Below, one piece after another: positions 1-7,919 of a DNA stretch of 64,000 bases. The stretch is from positions 62,001 to 126,000 of the forward strand of contig NZ_JACONT010000004.1 in assembly GCF_014358075.1 (NCBI RefSeq). The letters are read 5' to 3'. This DNA is from Sphingomonas albertensis. GTDB taxonomy: Bacteria > Pseudomonadota > Alphaproteobacteria > Sphingomonadales > Sphingomonadaceae. A program made the position numbers and the translations under genes. Every line of letters starts with the position of its first letter. Positions within the stretch are counted from its first letter, which is position 1. The notes beneath the pieces were generated by a model. It searched no databases, was not told the origin of the DNA, and saw nothing but the letters and a program-made list of their open reading frames with translations.

Positions 1-1
1 C

Positions 2-547
2 AGCGGCATCACGACCGGCGTGTGGATGGGGCGTGACGACGCCAAGCCGATCGCCGGGCTGCATGGCGGCCAAGCACCGGCGCGTGCCTGGGCGGCGTTC
101 ATGAAGCCCGCGACCGCCAACCGTCCGATCGAGCAGTTCGATACGAAGGTGACCCTGCCCGAGTGGCAGCTCGAACCCGACGAGGAGAGCTATTTCGGCC
201 AGCCCGACAATGGCCAGATGGCGGTCGACGCCGACGGCAATCCGATCGATCCAGGCGAGCCGCCGGTACCGACCGACGCGCAGACCGGCGATACGATCCC
301 GCGGCCAGATGCGGATCAGCCCGAGACGCCGGCCGCGCCACCGGCCCCACCGCAGCAGATGAATCAGGACTGGATCGACCGTGTCACCGGCCGCAACCAG
401 CCGCGTCAGGAGCAACCGGCAGGACGCCAGCCGCTAACCCGCGACGTGCCGCGCGATAGATATCAGGACGGCCGATACCAGGACGGCCGATACCAGGACG
501 ACCGCAACCAGGATCGCCGGTATCAGGACGATCGCCCGAACCAGTGA
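2..547 (+). CDS. Penicillin-binding protein 1A-type transpeptidase, C-terminal fragment
   Basis: The reading frame enters from outside the window, so only the last ~181 residues are visible. The first residues (GVWMGRDDAKP, then GLHGGQAPARAW and AFMKPA) match the end of the transpeptidase domain of class A penicillin-binding proteins, which polymerise and cross-link peptidoglycan in the periplasm. The catalytic motifs lie upstream, outside the window. After this comes a Pro/Gln/Asp-rich, probably disordered tail ending in an Arg-Tyr-Gln-Asp repeat. Its last 25 bases overlap the convergent metallohydrolase gene. The exact subclass (1A against another class A enzyme) is inferred from this short stretch. 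Confidence 0.8.
   Translation, partial: SGITTGVWMGRDDAKPIAGLHGGQAPARAWAAFMKPATANRPIEQFDTKVTLPEWQLEPDEESYFGQPDNGQMAVDADGNPIDPGEPPVPTDAQTGDTIPRPDADQPETPAAPPAPPQQMNQDWIDRVTGRNQPRQEQPAGRQPLTRDVPRDRYQDGRYQDGRYQDDRNQDRRYQDDRPNQ
454..543 (+). repeat. Short tandem repeat coding an RYQD-rich tail
   Basis: A roughly 15-base unit (TATCAGGACGGCCGA and variants) is repeated about five times and encodes RYQDG, RYQDG, RYQDD, NQDRR, YQDD at the end of the penicillin-binding protein. The repetition is direct in the sequence. The copy number could vary between strains by slippage. Confidence 0.8.
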
Positions 548-1197
548 AGTTCGGCGCCATGCGTGCGTAACCAGACGCGCGCGGGCGTAGGATCCTCGCC
601 GTAGAGCTGCTCGACCAGCGCGTGGAAGACCGGCGCGTGGTTCATGTGGACGCGGTGCGCGACTTCGTGTGCGACGGTGGCGCGACGGACCCAGCTCGGC
701 GCGAGGATCAGGCGCCAGCTGTAGCGGATCACGCCGCTCGACGCGCAACTGCCCCAGCGGCCCTTGGCATCGCCGACCGCGACCTGCGCGACGCTCACCT
801 TCGCCTTGGCGGCATATTCGGCAGTTTCGGTTTCGAGCACGGCGAGGGCGGTGCGTTTCAGCCACGCCTCGACACGCCGCGCGATCGTTTCGGTCGGCCC
901 CGACAGCGACAAGACCGAGCCTTCGCGTACCACGGCGCGGCGGCTGCCCGGCGTCCACTCGATCGTCAGCGGTTCGTCGGCGACGGTCACGACAGCGCCG
1001 GGGACGAAGGGGCGGGGCTGGGGGAGCAATGCGCGCTGTTCGGCGATCCAGCCAGCCTTGTCCTCGGCCCAGGCCAGCGCCTGCTTCAGCGCCGCCCGCT
1101 TGGGCAGGACGAGCCGCGCGCGGCCGCTCGCAGGATCGATCGACAGTCGCGCACGACGGGCGCGAGGGTGACGGACGATCTCCAGGCCTTCTATCAT
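523..1197 (-). CDS. YgjP-like (DUF45) zinc metallohydrolase
   Basis: This 224-residue protein carries the two signatures of the YgjP/DUF45 family: GRWGSC with the following basic stretch near residues 146-167, and HEVAH at 177-181 followed by a downstream His (MNHAPVFH). The HExxH histidines and the glutamate should bind and activate a zinc ion, as in SprT/wss-type metalloproteases. The cellular substrate is unknown. No signal peptide is visible, so it is probably cytoplasmic. The ATG at 1197 begins just before the conserved LEIVRHPRARRARL strand, so I keep it. Its 3' end runs 25 bases into the convergent penicillin-binding protein gene. Confidence 0.85.
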   Translation of the reverse strand: MIEGLEIVRHPRARRARLSIDPASGRARLVLPKRAALKQALAWAEDKAGWIAEQRALLPQPRPFVPGAVVTVADEPLTIEWTPGSRRAVVREGSVLSLSGPTETIARRVEAWLKRTALAVLETETAEYAAKAKVSVAQVAVGDAKGRWGSCASSGVIRYSWRLILAPSWVRRATVAHEVAHRVHMNHAPVFHALVEQLYGEDPTPARVWLRTHGAELHWFGRSS

Positions 1198-1223
1198 CGG
1201 GCGATCACGAGGCGATCACCGGC

Positions 1224-1658
1224 TCACAGTTCGCGGTCGATCACGTGATATTCCAGCTCACCCGCCTCGTCCTCGCTGACGGTCCAGCCGCGCACAGATT
1301 GCTTGGCGCGGTGGACGGCCTCGCGATCGCCGCAGACGAGGTAATGCCACTCGGGGAGTTGCTCGCCGGCCGCACGCAGGCGGTAGGCGCAGGTCGAGGG
1401 CAGCCAGTCGATCCCGTGGACATTGCCGGTCGTCAGCCGCACGCATTCGGGCACATAGGCGTGGCGATGGCGGTAATCGGAGCATTGTCCGCTGCGCCGG
1501 TCGAGCAGGCGGCACGAGACGTTGGTCGCGACGAGCTCGCCGGTCTCCTCGTCCTCGAGCTTGTGGATGCAGCATTTGCCACAGCCGTCGCACAAGGCTT
1601 CCCATTGGCCGCGGTCGAGTTGCTCGATCGGCGTATCTTCCCAGAAGCGCGCGCTCAC
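1224..1658 (-). CDS. YcgN-family cysteine cluster protein
   Basis: This 144-residue cytoplasmic protein has the CxxCxxCC cluster (CDGCGKCC, residues 23-30) plus further conserved cysteines (VSCR, GQCSDY, PECV, STCAY, LVCGD). That pattern defines the YcgN/UPF0260 family, presumed to bind zinc or an iron-sulfur centre; its function is not established. I chose the GTG at 1658 because it gives the family start (SARFWED) and forms a GTGA overlap with the stop of the upstream Sco gene, indicating translational coupling. Longer in-frame extensions in this frame run through the Sco gene and are not real. Confidence 0.85.
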   Translation of the reverse strand: MSARFWEDTPIEQLDRGQWEALCDGCGKCCIHKLEDEETGELVATNVSCRLLDRRSGQCSDYRHRHAYVPECVRLTTGNVHGIDWLPSTCAYRLRAAGEQLPEWHYLVCGDREAVHRAKQSVRGWTVSEDEAGELEYHVIDREL

Positions 1659-2248
1659 GATACCCAGCGCTTGATCTCTGTCGCCACCGCGTCGGGCCCT
1701 TGTTCCTGCGGCAGCAAAGCGATCGGCTTGCCGTCCGGGTCCATCAGATAGGCCTGGCGGCTGTGGTTTACGAGGTAGCCGCCGCCGGGGGAGGGGTCGC
1801 CCTTGCTCGAATACACCGCATATTCTGTCTTGATCCGGTCGATCGCTTGCGGACTGCCGGTCAGGCCGACCATCCGCGGGTGGAACGCGGAGACGAACTC
1901 CTTGAGCTCCGCGGGGGTATCGCGCGCCGGATCGACCGTCACGAACACCGGCACGATCTTCGCGGCGATCGCGGGGTCGCTCGCCTCGAGCTTTTTCACC
2001 GCGGCACCGATCGCCTGGACATCCGTCGGACACACATCGGGACAGAAGGTGTAGCCGAAATACATGATCCGGTATTTGCCCGCGAAGTTGCGCTCGGTGA
2101 CGGCCTGCCCGTTCTGGTCGGTCAACGCGAAGGGACCGCCGATCCGGGCGCCTTCGAGCGGCGGTTTGGCGGCGGGCTGGGACGAGTTGCAGGCCGCCAA
2201 CGCCAGGGCGGGCAGGGCGAGCGAACAAAGGATGAAACGAAGGGTCAT
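1655..2248 (-). CDS. SCO1/SenC-type copper chaperone lipoprotein
   Basis: This is a thioredoxin-fold protein of the Sco family, which delivers copper to the CuA site of cytochrome c oxidase or acts as a thiol-disulfide reductase in the periplasm. The 197-residue product starts with a hydrophobic signal and a lipobox (LALAAC, Cys20), so it is probably membrane-anchored. The copper-binding CxxxC (FCPDVCP, Cys69 and Cys73) and the distal histidine (NHSRQAY, near residue 162) are both present, so a metal-binding form is expected. The ATG at 2248 is chosen because it immediately precedes the signal peptide. The downstream YcgN-like gene overlaps by four bases. Confidence 0.92.
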   Translation of the reverse strand: MTLRFILCSLALPALALAACNSSQPAAKPPLEGARIGGPFALTDQNGQAVTERNFAGKYRIMYFGYTFCPDVCPTDVQAIGAAVKKLEASDPAIAAKIVPVFVTVDPARDTPAELKEFVSAFHPRMVGLTGSPQAIDRIKTEYAVYSSKGDPSPGGGYLVNHSRQAYLMDPDGKPIALLPQEQGPDAVATEIKRWVS

Positions 2249-2326
2249 GATGCCGCCAGCCTTGATCTGTTCGCTACTGCGGCGCAAGCGTCGCCAATAT
2301 CCAGGACGAACCAAGGAAGTCTCTCG

Positions 2327-2932
2327 ATGCGTATTCGCCTGATGCTCGCCACCGCCCTTCTCACGCCCGCGCTCGGTATGGCGGCGCCCGCCTTCGCGCA
2401 GGGCCAGTCGGAGGGGTACAAGTTCCTGTCCGCGGTGCGCGACGCCAAGAACAACGAGGTGCTCGAGATGCTCGGCCGCCCGGGCAGCAGCATCATCAAT
2501 ACGCGCGACGTGACGAACGGGGAGGGCGCGCTCCACATCGTCATCAAGCGCGGCGACGAGGTGTATCTGCGCTTCCTGCTGCAAAAGGGCGCCGACGCGA
2601 ACCTGCGCGACGGCAAGGGCAACACGCCGCTGCTGCTCGCGGTGACGCTCGGGCAGACGGGCATGATCCCGATCCTGACTGCGGCGGGGGCGAACCCGAA
2701 CCTCGGCAACTCGGCCGGCGAAACGCCGCTGATCCGCGCTGTCCAGCGCCGCGACGTGGGGATGATCCGCGTGCTGCTGAACGAGAACGCCGATCCCGAC
2801 CAGGCGGACATCATCGCCGGCATGTCGGCGCGCGACTATGCCAAGCAGGATGGGCGTAACCCGGTCGTGTCGAAGCTGCTGGCGGATGCGCCGAAGAAGG
2901 TGCGGAAAGCGGTATCTGGGCCGAAGTTCTGA
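2327..2932 (+). CDS. Secreted ankyrin-repeat protein
   Basis: The 201-residue product has a clear N-terminal signal peptide (MRIRLMLATALL to about AFAQG), so it should act in the periplasm. Behind it lie three to four ankyrin repeats, recognisable by GEGALHIVIKRGD, GNTPLLLAVTLGQ and GETPLIRAVQRRD, each followed by a helix and a G/N-A-D/N-P turn (KGADANLRD, AGANPNLGN, ENADPDQAD). Ankyrin repeats mediate protein-protein contacts; the partner is not evident. An AAGGAAG ribosome-binding site stands 8-9 bases before the ATG at 2327. It is transcribed divergently from the Sco gene across a 78-base gap. Confidence 0.88.
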   Translation: MRIRLMLATALLTPALGMAAPAFAQGQSEGYKFLSAVRDAKNNEVLEMLGRPGSSIINTRDVTNGEGALHIVIKRGDEVYLRFLLQKGADANLRDGKGNTPLLLAVTLGQTGMIPILTAAGANPNLGNSAGETPLIRAVQRRDVGMIRVLLNENADPDQADIIAGMSARDYAKQDGRNPVVSKLLADAPKKVRKAVSGPKF

Positions 2933-2973
2933 GTTTGAGCGGCGGTCGCTGAGGTCGCCGAGACCACGACGCG

Positions 2974-3083
2974 CTCCCCTCCCTGGAAGGGAGGGGCTGG
3001 GGGTGGGTCGGCCGGCTCGTGACGCAACCGTTGCACGGGTACGGAAACCGACCCACCCCCGACCCTCCCTTTCAGGGAGGGGG
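2974..3083. repeat. Two-armed palindromic element, family A, copy 1
   Basis: Two arms of about 35 bases ([22 protein letters not shown] hairpin followed by GGGGGTGGGTCGG) face each other as an imperfect inverted repeat. The element lies between the convergent ankyrin gene and mmcB. Related copies sit at 12276-12386 and 30169-30280. Confidence 0.85.
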
Positions 3084-3106
3084 AAGAAGACGTGACGCGT
3101 TCCCCT

Positions 3107-3616
3107 CTAAAACGCCAAACCATCAGCATCCGGGTCCATCTGCGCGATCAACCGGCGCGCGGCCCGCCTGGCGAACGCCAGCGTGCAGCGTTTGCGGGCA
3201 TGGGCGGGCAGGGGGGTGGTATGCGCCTCCCGCACGATCGCCGCGTCGTAGCGATCCGCGACGATGATCCCGGTCCGCTCGGGCAGGAACGCAGGCCCCT
3301 GCAACGGCCCGACGTCGAACCCCGCGGGCACCGCCCAGAAATACCGGTCGCAATGCCCGAGATAATCCGGCCACTTCCCGTCGCCGAGCAGGTCGGCGCG
3401 TGACACCTTGATCTCGACGATGACGATCTGACCGCGCGCATCCACCGCCATCAGATCGGCCCGGCGGCCGCCGTCGAGCGGCACTTCGGTCATCGCGGTG
3501 AGATCGTGCCGCAGCAACATCCGGATGACCCCGCGCGCCACGTCGGCGGCGCAGAGGGTCGAGTCCTGGGGGGATCCGGGTTTGTCGATGCAGGAGTCCG
3601 GCGGCATGTCGAGCAT
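3107..3616 (-). CDS. mmcB: MmcB-family DNA repair protein
   Basis: The product matches the MmcB/DUF1052 family, first tied to mitomycin C resistance in Caulobacter, where it belongs to the SOS regulon. Visible family features are the EVPLDGGRRADLMAVD and IVIVEIKVSRADLLGD strands, a PD-(D/E)XK-nuclease-like core with the E-x-K motif, and KWPDYLGHCDRYFWAVP. It probably acts in the cytoplasm on DNA interstrand cross-link damage. I place the start at the ATG at 3616, giving 169 residues. An in-frame TTG at 3634 would lie inside the LexA box upstream, which argues against it; the next ATG at 3607 is also possible. Confidence 0.85.
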   Translation of the reverse strand: MLDMPPDSCIDKPGSPQDSTLCAADVARGVIRMLLRHDLTAMTEVPLDGGRRADLMAVDARGQIVIVEIKVSRADLLGDGKWPDYLGHCDRYFWAVPAGFDVGPLQGPAFLPERTGIIVADRYDAAIVREAHTTPLPAHARKRCTLAFARRAARRLIAQMDPDADGLAF

Positions 3617-3628
3617 GCCCCGGAAATA

Positions 3629-3643
3629 GAACAATCCGCGAAC
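3629..3643 (-). promoter_or_regulatory. LexA (SOS) box upstream of mmcB
   Basis: Read on the minus strand the sequence is GTTCGCGGATTGTTC, an exact GTTC-N7-GTTC direct repeat, the known LexA operator form in Alphaproteobacteria. It ends 12 bases before the chosen mmcB start, a sensible place for repression. Confidence 0.82.
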
Positions 3644-3703
3644 GAGGCAAGCTCATTCACGGATTGTGATCGTGTTCTCAAAGGATTGTGCGCTCGCCCC
3701 TTA

Positions 3704-3776
3704 CCCGTTCGCCCTGAGCGAAGTCGAAGGGTGTGCCCCGAGTAAAGGTGCTTCGACTTCGCTCAGCCCGAACGGG
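3704..3776. repeat. Two-armed palindromic element, family C, copy 1
   Basis: An inverted repeat of about 28 bases (CCCGTTCGCCCTGAGCGAAG and its reverse complement, CTTCGACTTCGCTCAGCCCG...) is separated by about 20 bases. It fills the gap between the mmcB promoter and the cell-wall hydrolase. A second copy lies at 21991-22062. Confidence 0.85.
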
Positions 3777-3787
3777 CCGGGGTCGTA

Positions 3788-4453
3788 TCAGCGATAGAAG
3801 ACGTGGTTGCCGATCGAGGCGACCTTGATCGCGCGAACCGAAGGGCGGCGATCGGGGGTGTTGAAGTAGAGCGCCTTGTCGGCCGGGCTGTTCCAGGCAC
3901 TCGCAAGAGCGACTTTGGCGACGGCGACCGCGGTGCGATACGAGGCACCCTTGGTGATGGTCGGGATCTGGCCACCGCGGACGAAGCTGAACTGGCCGCG
4001 CTGCTTGACGACGGCGCAGACGTCGGCGGGGAAACGACCCGACTTGGCGCGATTGATGATGACTTCGGCAACCGCGAGCTGGCCGGTCAGCGGCTCGCCC
4101 TTGGACTCGAAATAGATCGCGCCGGCAAGGCACTGGAGCGCGTCGTCGGCGGCGGCGCTATCCTGCGCGGCAACGGCCTGGGCAAGCGTGTCGAATTCTT
4201 CTTCCTCGGCAGGAGCGAGCTGCTCAGGGGCAGTCTTCTCGATTGCGGTCTTCTCAACGGCGGCAACGGGCGTTGCGGCGGGAGCGACCTGCGGAACATT
4301 CTGCGGGGAGAGGGCGTTTAGATTTGCGAGAGCGGTCAGGCTGACCGTGGTACGATCGATACCGGTCGCATGGCCGGGTGCGCTGTTGCCGAGCAGGCCG
4401 GCGAGAGAGAAAGTCATGGCCGCGATCGTCGCAGCCCGCTGAAGAATGGTCAT
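3788..4453 (-). CDS. SleB/CwlJ-like cell wall hydrolase
   Basis: The 221-residue product has an N-terminal signal peptide (residues 1 to about 30, ending GHATG), a low-complexity Glu/Ala/Pro linker to about residue 100, and a C-terminal Hydrolase_2 domain. The domain shows the family landmarks CLAGAIYFESKGEP, LAVAEVIINRAKSG, QFSFV and ALYFNTPDRRP. The glutamate in the YFESKGE stretch is the expected catalytic acid of this lysozyme-like fold. It should cleave peptidoglycan in the periplasm during growth or remodelling. The ATG at 4453 immediately precedes the signal sequence. Confidence 0.88.
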   Translation of the reverse strand: MTILQRAATIAAMTFSLAGLLGNSAPGHATGIDRTTVSLTALANLNALSPQNVPQVAPAATPVAAVEKTAIEKTAPEQLAPAEEEEFDTLAQAVAAQDSAAADDALQCLAGAIYFESKGEPLTGQLAVAEVIINRAKSGRFPADVCAVVKQRGQFSFVRGGQIPTITKGASYRTAVAVAKVALASAWNSPADKALYFNTPDRRPSVRAIKVASIGNHVFYR

Positions 4454-4577
4454 TCAAGCTTATTCAGATGCGGTGAGACCGTGGAGTCGATCGTACGAGC
4501 CGACCGTCCAGGCATCTCCCCGACTGCGTAACTGATCCGGATCGCACCCGTCCCAGCACAACGCCAATCAATGTTGC

Positions 4578-4602
4578 AATCCCCCTCTATTGGGGGGGCT
4601 TT
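4578..4602 (-). terminator. Possible terminator of the ptsN-thioesterase-DUF1491 run
   Basis: Just past the DUF1491 stop codon a CCCCC-TCTATT-GGGGG hairpin (4581-4595) is visible. The T-tract on the minus strand is weak, so this is a tentative intrinsic terminator. Confidence 0.35.
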
Positions 4603-4606
4603 CGAG

Positions 4607-4933
4607 TCAATCGTCGAGGATCGTTTCAGCGGCGAACCGTTCCGCCGCTGCGATGTCCACCTCGACGACCCACAAATCCGGGTCGCGCGCGCGCCTGCGC
4701 CGCCAATAGCCGTCGAGGTCTTCGGCAGGGGTCGAGTCGATCAAGGCGGTCCGTCCGTCTGGTCCGATTCCACGCTCCAGCAGCCGGGGAGGAGCCCCTT
4801 TGTCGATCGCGATGACGAGGATCGCGCCGCCCTGTGCATCGCCTTTCGCCATCACCGCGCCGAAGCCACCCGCGTCGTTGACCCGGCGGAGAAGGGCGCT
4901 GACGAGCACGCCGCTGGGGAGCCGACCGCTCAT
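4607..4933 (-). CDS. DUF1491 family protein
   Basis: This small 108-residue cytoplasmic protein has the pattern of the DUF1491 family (RLPSGVLVSALLRRV, GGFGAVMAKGDAQGGAILV, then a WVVEVD strand near the C-terminus). The family is widespread in Alphaproteobacteria and has no established function. It overlaps the upstream thioesterase gene by ATGA and is the last gene of the minus-strand run that starts near the origin. Confidence 0.8.
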   Translation of the reverse strand: MSGRLPSGVLVSALLRRVNDAGGFGAVMAKGDAQGGAILVIAIDKGAPPRLLERGIGPDGRTALIDSTPAEDLDGYWRRRRARDPDLWVVEVDIAAAERFAAETILDD

Positions 4934-5403
4934 GCCGGCGCGCGGTATCCAGGCAGCCCGGCCAGCGCGATCCGCGAGCGCATGAACGTGCCGGTGCCCC
5001 GCGCGGCTTCTTCGCCGTCCGCATCGATCAGCCGGGCGTCGGCGACGAACACGCGTCGCTTGCCGCTGATCCAGCGACCCTCGGCGATCACCGGGCCTAC
5101 TTTGAGCGGGCGGGTGAGCAGCAGGTTGAACGCGGTCGTCAGCAGGAAGCGATCGGTGACGAGGCTGTTCGACGCATAGAACGCGGCATCGTCGAGCATC
5201 TTGAAATAGCTCGTACCGTGCGCGGCGCCGCCGGCGTGATAATGCCGCTCGTCGATCGTGAAATGGATCCGCGCGACCCCGGCCTCCGGGATTTCCAGCG
5301 ACGATTCGAAGAACCGATTGATCGGCGCCTGCGCATACAGCGACTCCAGCGCACGGAAATGCGCCTCCGCGCCCGCGGTGTTAGAGGAAGACTCAGGCTG
5401 CAT
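4930..5403 (-). CDS. PaaI-type hotdog-fold thioesterase
   Basis: The protein (157 residues from the ATG at 5403) shows the hotdog-fold arrangement of PaaI-type acyl-CoA thioesterases: HFTIDERHYHAGGAAHGTSYFKMLDDAAFYAS, with the HGxxxxxxxDxA-like active-site segment, then strands LTTAFNLLLTRPL and GRWISGKRRVFVADARL. It probably hydrolyses an acyl-CoA; the substrate cannot be read from sequence. The ATG at 5403 overlaps the end of ptsN by 11 bases. The longer in-frame start at 5442 would lie deeper inside ptsN. Confidence 0.82.
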   Translation of the reverse strand: MQPESSSNTAGAEAHFRALESLYAQAPINRFFESSLEIPEAGVARIHFTIDERHYHAGGAAHGTSYFKMLDDAAFYASNSLVTDRFLLTTAFNLLLTRPLKVGPVIAEGRWISGKRRVFVADARLIDADGEEAARGTGTFMRSRIALAGLPGYRAPA

Positions 5404-5860
5404 CGCGCACCTCGTCGGCGGTGAACAGCGCATAGAGCGCATCGGGCGAACCGGCGCCGCGCAGTTTCTCCAGAAACGCCTTGTCGCGCAACCGCCGCGA
5501 GACGCGGGCGAGCGCCTTTAGATGCACCGCCCCCGCGTCGGTCGGCGACAGCAACATGAAGACGAGGTCGACCGGCAGATCATCGACCGCCTGGAAATCG
5601 ACCGCCTGCGCCAACCGCACGAACACGCCGGTGACCTGCGCGAGCCCCTCGAGCTTGGCATGCGGGATCGCGACACCGCCGCCGAACCCGGTCGAACCAA
5701 GCTTTTCGCGCGCCGTCAGTCGCTCGGCGATCGTCTTTGCATCCGTATCGACGATTTCGGCCGCTATCGTCGCGATATGCTGGAACACCGCCTTCTTGTT
5801 GGTGGCGATCACGCCCGTCTGTACTGCGTCGGGACGCAGCATATCGCTGAAATCGGTCAT
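5393..5860 (-). CDS. ptsN: PTS IIA-like nitrogen regulatory protein PtsN (EIIA-Ntr)
   Basis: This is a fructose-type EIIA domain protein. The phosphorylatable histidine is in the family motif GFGGGVAIPHAKL, followed by FVRLAQAVDFQAVDDLPVDLVFMLLSP. PtsN takes phosphate from the PTS-Ntr chain and regulates potassium uptake, nitrogen and stress responses rather than sugar transport. The gene stands directly downstream of hpf, as in many Proteobacteria. I choose the ATG at 5860 (155 residues); an in-frame TTG three codons earlier is possible. Confidence 0.93.
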   Translation of the reverse strand: MTDFSDMLRPDAVQTGVIATNKKAVFQHIATIAAEIVDTDAKTIAERLTAREKLGSTGFGGGVAIPHAKLEGLAQVTGVFVRLAQAVDFQAVDDLPVDLVFMLLSPTDAGAVHLKALARVSRRLRDKAFLEKLRGAGSPDALYALFTADEVRDAA

Positions 5861-5962
5861 TGTGTTCAATGTCTCAAGCGCCCCCGCGCGCGTCCGCCTT
5901 AGCGGGTTGCGCGGGGGCGTAAAGGCGCGGCCATCAGACCCGCGTCCTTATGGACCCTTCTT

Positions 5963-6574
5963 TTACTGGGGAGGGGAGGCCGCCCCAGTCGAAGCGGCCC
6001 GCTGTGGCTCGACCCAACCGATCGTGCCGTCGCCGCGCTTGTAGACCATGTTGTGCGCGCCGGTGCCCGCATTCTTGAACAGCAATGCCGCGGTGTTGCG
6101 CAGATCGAGCATCATCACCGCGTCGGACACGCTGGCCTCGGGAATGTCGACGCGCGTTTCGGCGATGATCAGCGGTGCGTCCGCGACATCGTCCTCCTCG
6201 ACGCTCTCCTGGAACAGCGTGTAGCCGGCATTGTCATAGCCGTTGCTCTCGGCCATCGCGACCGCTTCGCCGGCATGGCGGTCCTTCAGGCGACGCATGT
6301 AGCGGCGGAGCTGGGTTTCGATCTTGGCCGCTGCGCCATCGAAGGCCGCACGCGCGTCATAGGCGTCCGAATGCCCCTTGAGCACCAAGCCCTTCATCAC
6401 GTGCGCGACGATATCGCACTTGAAGCCGGCATCGTGCGGTCCCTTGCCGAACGTGACCTCGGCCGAGATGGCGCGGGAAAAATACTTGTCGGCGATACCC
6501 TGGAGTCGGTCTTCCACATGGCTGTTCAGTGCTTCGCCAGTGTCAACCTGGTGACCAGAAATCCGGATATCCAT
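5963..6574 (-). CDS. hpf: Long-form ribosome hibernation promoting factor
   Basis: The 203-residue product has the HPF/RaiA N-terminal domain (MDIRISGHQVDTGEALNSHV to about residue 100, including FKCDIVAHVMKGLVLKG). It also has the C-terminal HPF domain (IIAETRVDIPEASVSDAVMMLDL, then ALLFKNAGTGAHNMVYKRGDGTIGWVEP) that dimerises ribosomes. It therefore belongs to the long HPF class, which forms 100S ribosomes in stationary phase. The ATG at 6574 has a good AAGGAGAC ribosome-binding site and begins the conserved strand; upstream in-frame starts lack this. ptsN follows 102 bases downstream. Confidence 0.95.
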   Translation of the reverse strand: MDIRISGHQVDTGEALNSHVEDRLQGIADKYFSRAISAEVTFGKGPHDAGFKCDIVAHVMKGLVLKGHSDAYDARAAFDGAAAKIETQLRRYMRRLKDRHAGEAVAMAESNGYDNAGYTLFQESVEEDDVADAPLIIAETRVDIPEASVSDAVMMLDLRNTAALLFKNAGTGAHNMVYKRGDGTIGWVEPQRAASTGAASPPQ

Positions 6575-6635
6575 TATCGTCTCCTTGTCGGCGTTACGTA
6601 GTTCGGGTGGTCCTGTTGGCTCCACCCTGCCAGCG

Positions 6636-7328
6636 TCATCCGGACGCCACGGCCCCCCAAATCGGATCCTTGATCCCCTTCATAAACGCCGCATGCGCCG
6701 CAAGGTCTCCCTCGCTCACTGCGAAAATGCGTGGCGGACGAACGACCCGAGGCGCCAGTGCGACGATCGGAGTCGACGCGCCGGGGCCGGTGTCGCTGAG
6801 CAGGCCGAGGCCGATCTGGCGACCGCCCATCAGCTCGACATAGACCTGCGCCAGCAGCTGCGCATCGAGCAGCGCGCCGTGCAGCACGCGGTGGCTGCGA
6901 TCGATTCCGAAGCGCGAACACAGCGCGTCGAGCGAATGCTTGGCACCGGGATGACGGCTGCGCGCGATCTGCAGCGTGTCGATCATCCGCTTCATGTGGA
7001 TGATCTGACGGCCGCATTTGGTCAACTCGCCGTTGAGGAACGAGAAGTCGAAGCCCGCATTGTGCGCAACCATCGGTGCATCGCCGACGAACTCTAGCAG
7101 ATCCTCGACCGCATCGGCGAACCTCGGCTTGTCGGACAGAAATTGTGCGCTCAGCCCGTGGACGTTGAACGCCTCGACCGGCATGTCGCGATCGGGATGA
7201 TAATACGCGTGGAAGGTGCGGCCCGTCTCGACCCGGTTGACCATCTCGACGCAGCCGATTTCGACCATGCGGTCGCCCCCGGAAAAACTGAGGCCGGTGG
7301 TTTCGGTATCGAAGACGATCTCGCGCAT
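6636..7328 (-). CDS. dnaQ: DNA polymerase III epsilon subunit (proofreading exonuclease)
   Basis: This 230-residue DEDDh exonuclease provides 3'-5' proofreading for the replicative polymerase. The motifs are visible in order: FDTETTGL (Exo I, Asp6 and Glu8), HNAGFDFSFL (Exo II) and HRVLHGALLDAQLLAQVY (Exo III with the His). The C-terminal ~45 residues are the expected linker and polymerase-binding tail. It lies in the conserved origin-proximal chain aroE-coaE-dnaQ. Confidence 0.95.
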   Translation of the reverse strand: MREIVFDTETTGLSFSGGDRMVEIGCVEMVNRVETGRTFHAYYHPDRDMPVEAFNVHGLSAQFLSDKPRFADAVEDLLEFVGDAPMVAHNAGFDFSFLNGELTKCGRQIIHMKRMIDTLQIARSRHPGAKHSLDALCSRFGIDRSHRVLHGALLDAQLLAQVYVELMGGRQIGLGLLSDTGPGASTPIVALAPRVVRPPRIFAVSEGDLAAHAAFMKGIKDPIWGAVASG

Positions 7329-7343
7329 CGATATGGTATCGGC

Positions 7344-7919
7344 TCAGATTTCCAAGGATGCAAGCACTGCCCGGACTTGCGCGCGTGTCTCGTCGATGCT
7401 CGTATCGGTGCGGATGACATGGTGCGCGCGGGCGCGTTTTTCGGCGTCGGGGGTCTGGCGCGCGAGGATCGCGGCGAACTTCTCCGGGGTCATGCCGGAG
7501 CGGGCGAGCACGCGTGCGCGCTGCACGTCCGGCGCCGCGGAGACGACGACAATCGAGTCGACCCTTTGGTCACCGCCGGTCTCGAACAGGAGAGGGACGT
7601 CGAACACGACTCGCTTGCCGGCGTGCTCCGCGAGAAAGGCGGCGCGCTCTTCGCCGACCGCCGGGTGGACGATCGCCTCGAGTCGCTTGATCGCGGCGTC
7701 GTTGCCGAACACCGCCGCGCCGAGTTTGGCACGGTCGACTGCGCCGTTCGCGGTCGTCCCCGGGAAGGCGGCTTCGATCGCGGGGACCAGCCGACCGCCG
7801 GCGCTCTGCAACCGATGAACGGTCGCGTCGGCGTCGAATACGGGCACTCCCTCGTCGGCGAACATCGCAGCGACGGTCGACTTGCCCATGCCGATCGAGC
7901 CGGTCAGCCCGATGATCAT
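7344..7919 (-). CDS. coaE: Dephospho-CoA kinase
   Basis: The enzyme phosphorylates dephospho-CoA to coenzyme A, the last step of CoA synthesis. The 191-residue protein starts with the P-loop strand [20 protein letters not shown]. It continues with the [11 protein letters not shown] substrate motif, the IVHPAV segment and [13 protein letters not shown], all typical of CoaE. The ATG at 7919 overlaps the stop of aroE (ATGA) and is placed exactly at the first beta strand; the in-frame extension upstream lies in aroE. Confidence 0.95.
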   Translation of the reverse strand: MIIGLTGSIGMGKSTVAAMFADEGVPVFDADATVHRLQSAGGRLVPAIEAAFPGTTANGAVDRAKLGAAVFGNDAAIKRLEAIVHPAVGEERAAFLAEHAGKRVVFDVPLLFETGGDQRVDSIVVVSAAPDVQRARVLARSGMTPEKFAAILARQTPDAEKRARAHHVIRTDTSIDETRAQVRAVLASLEI

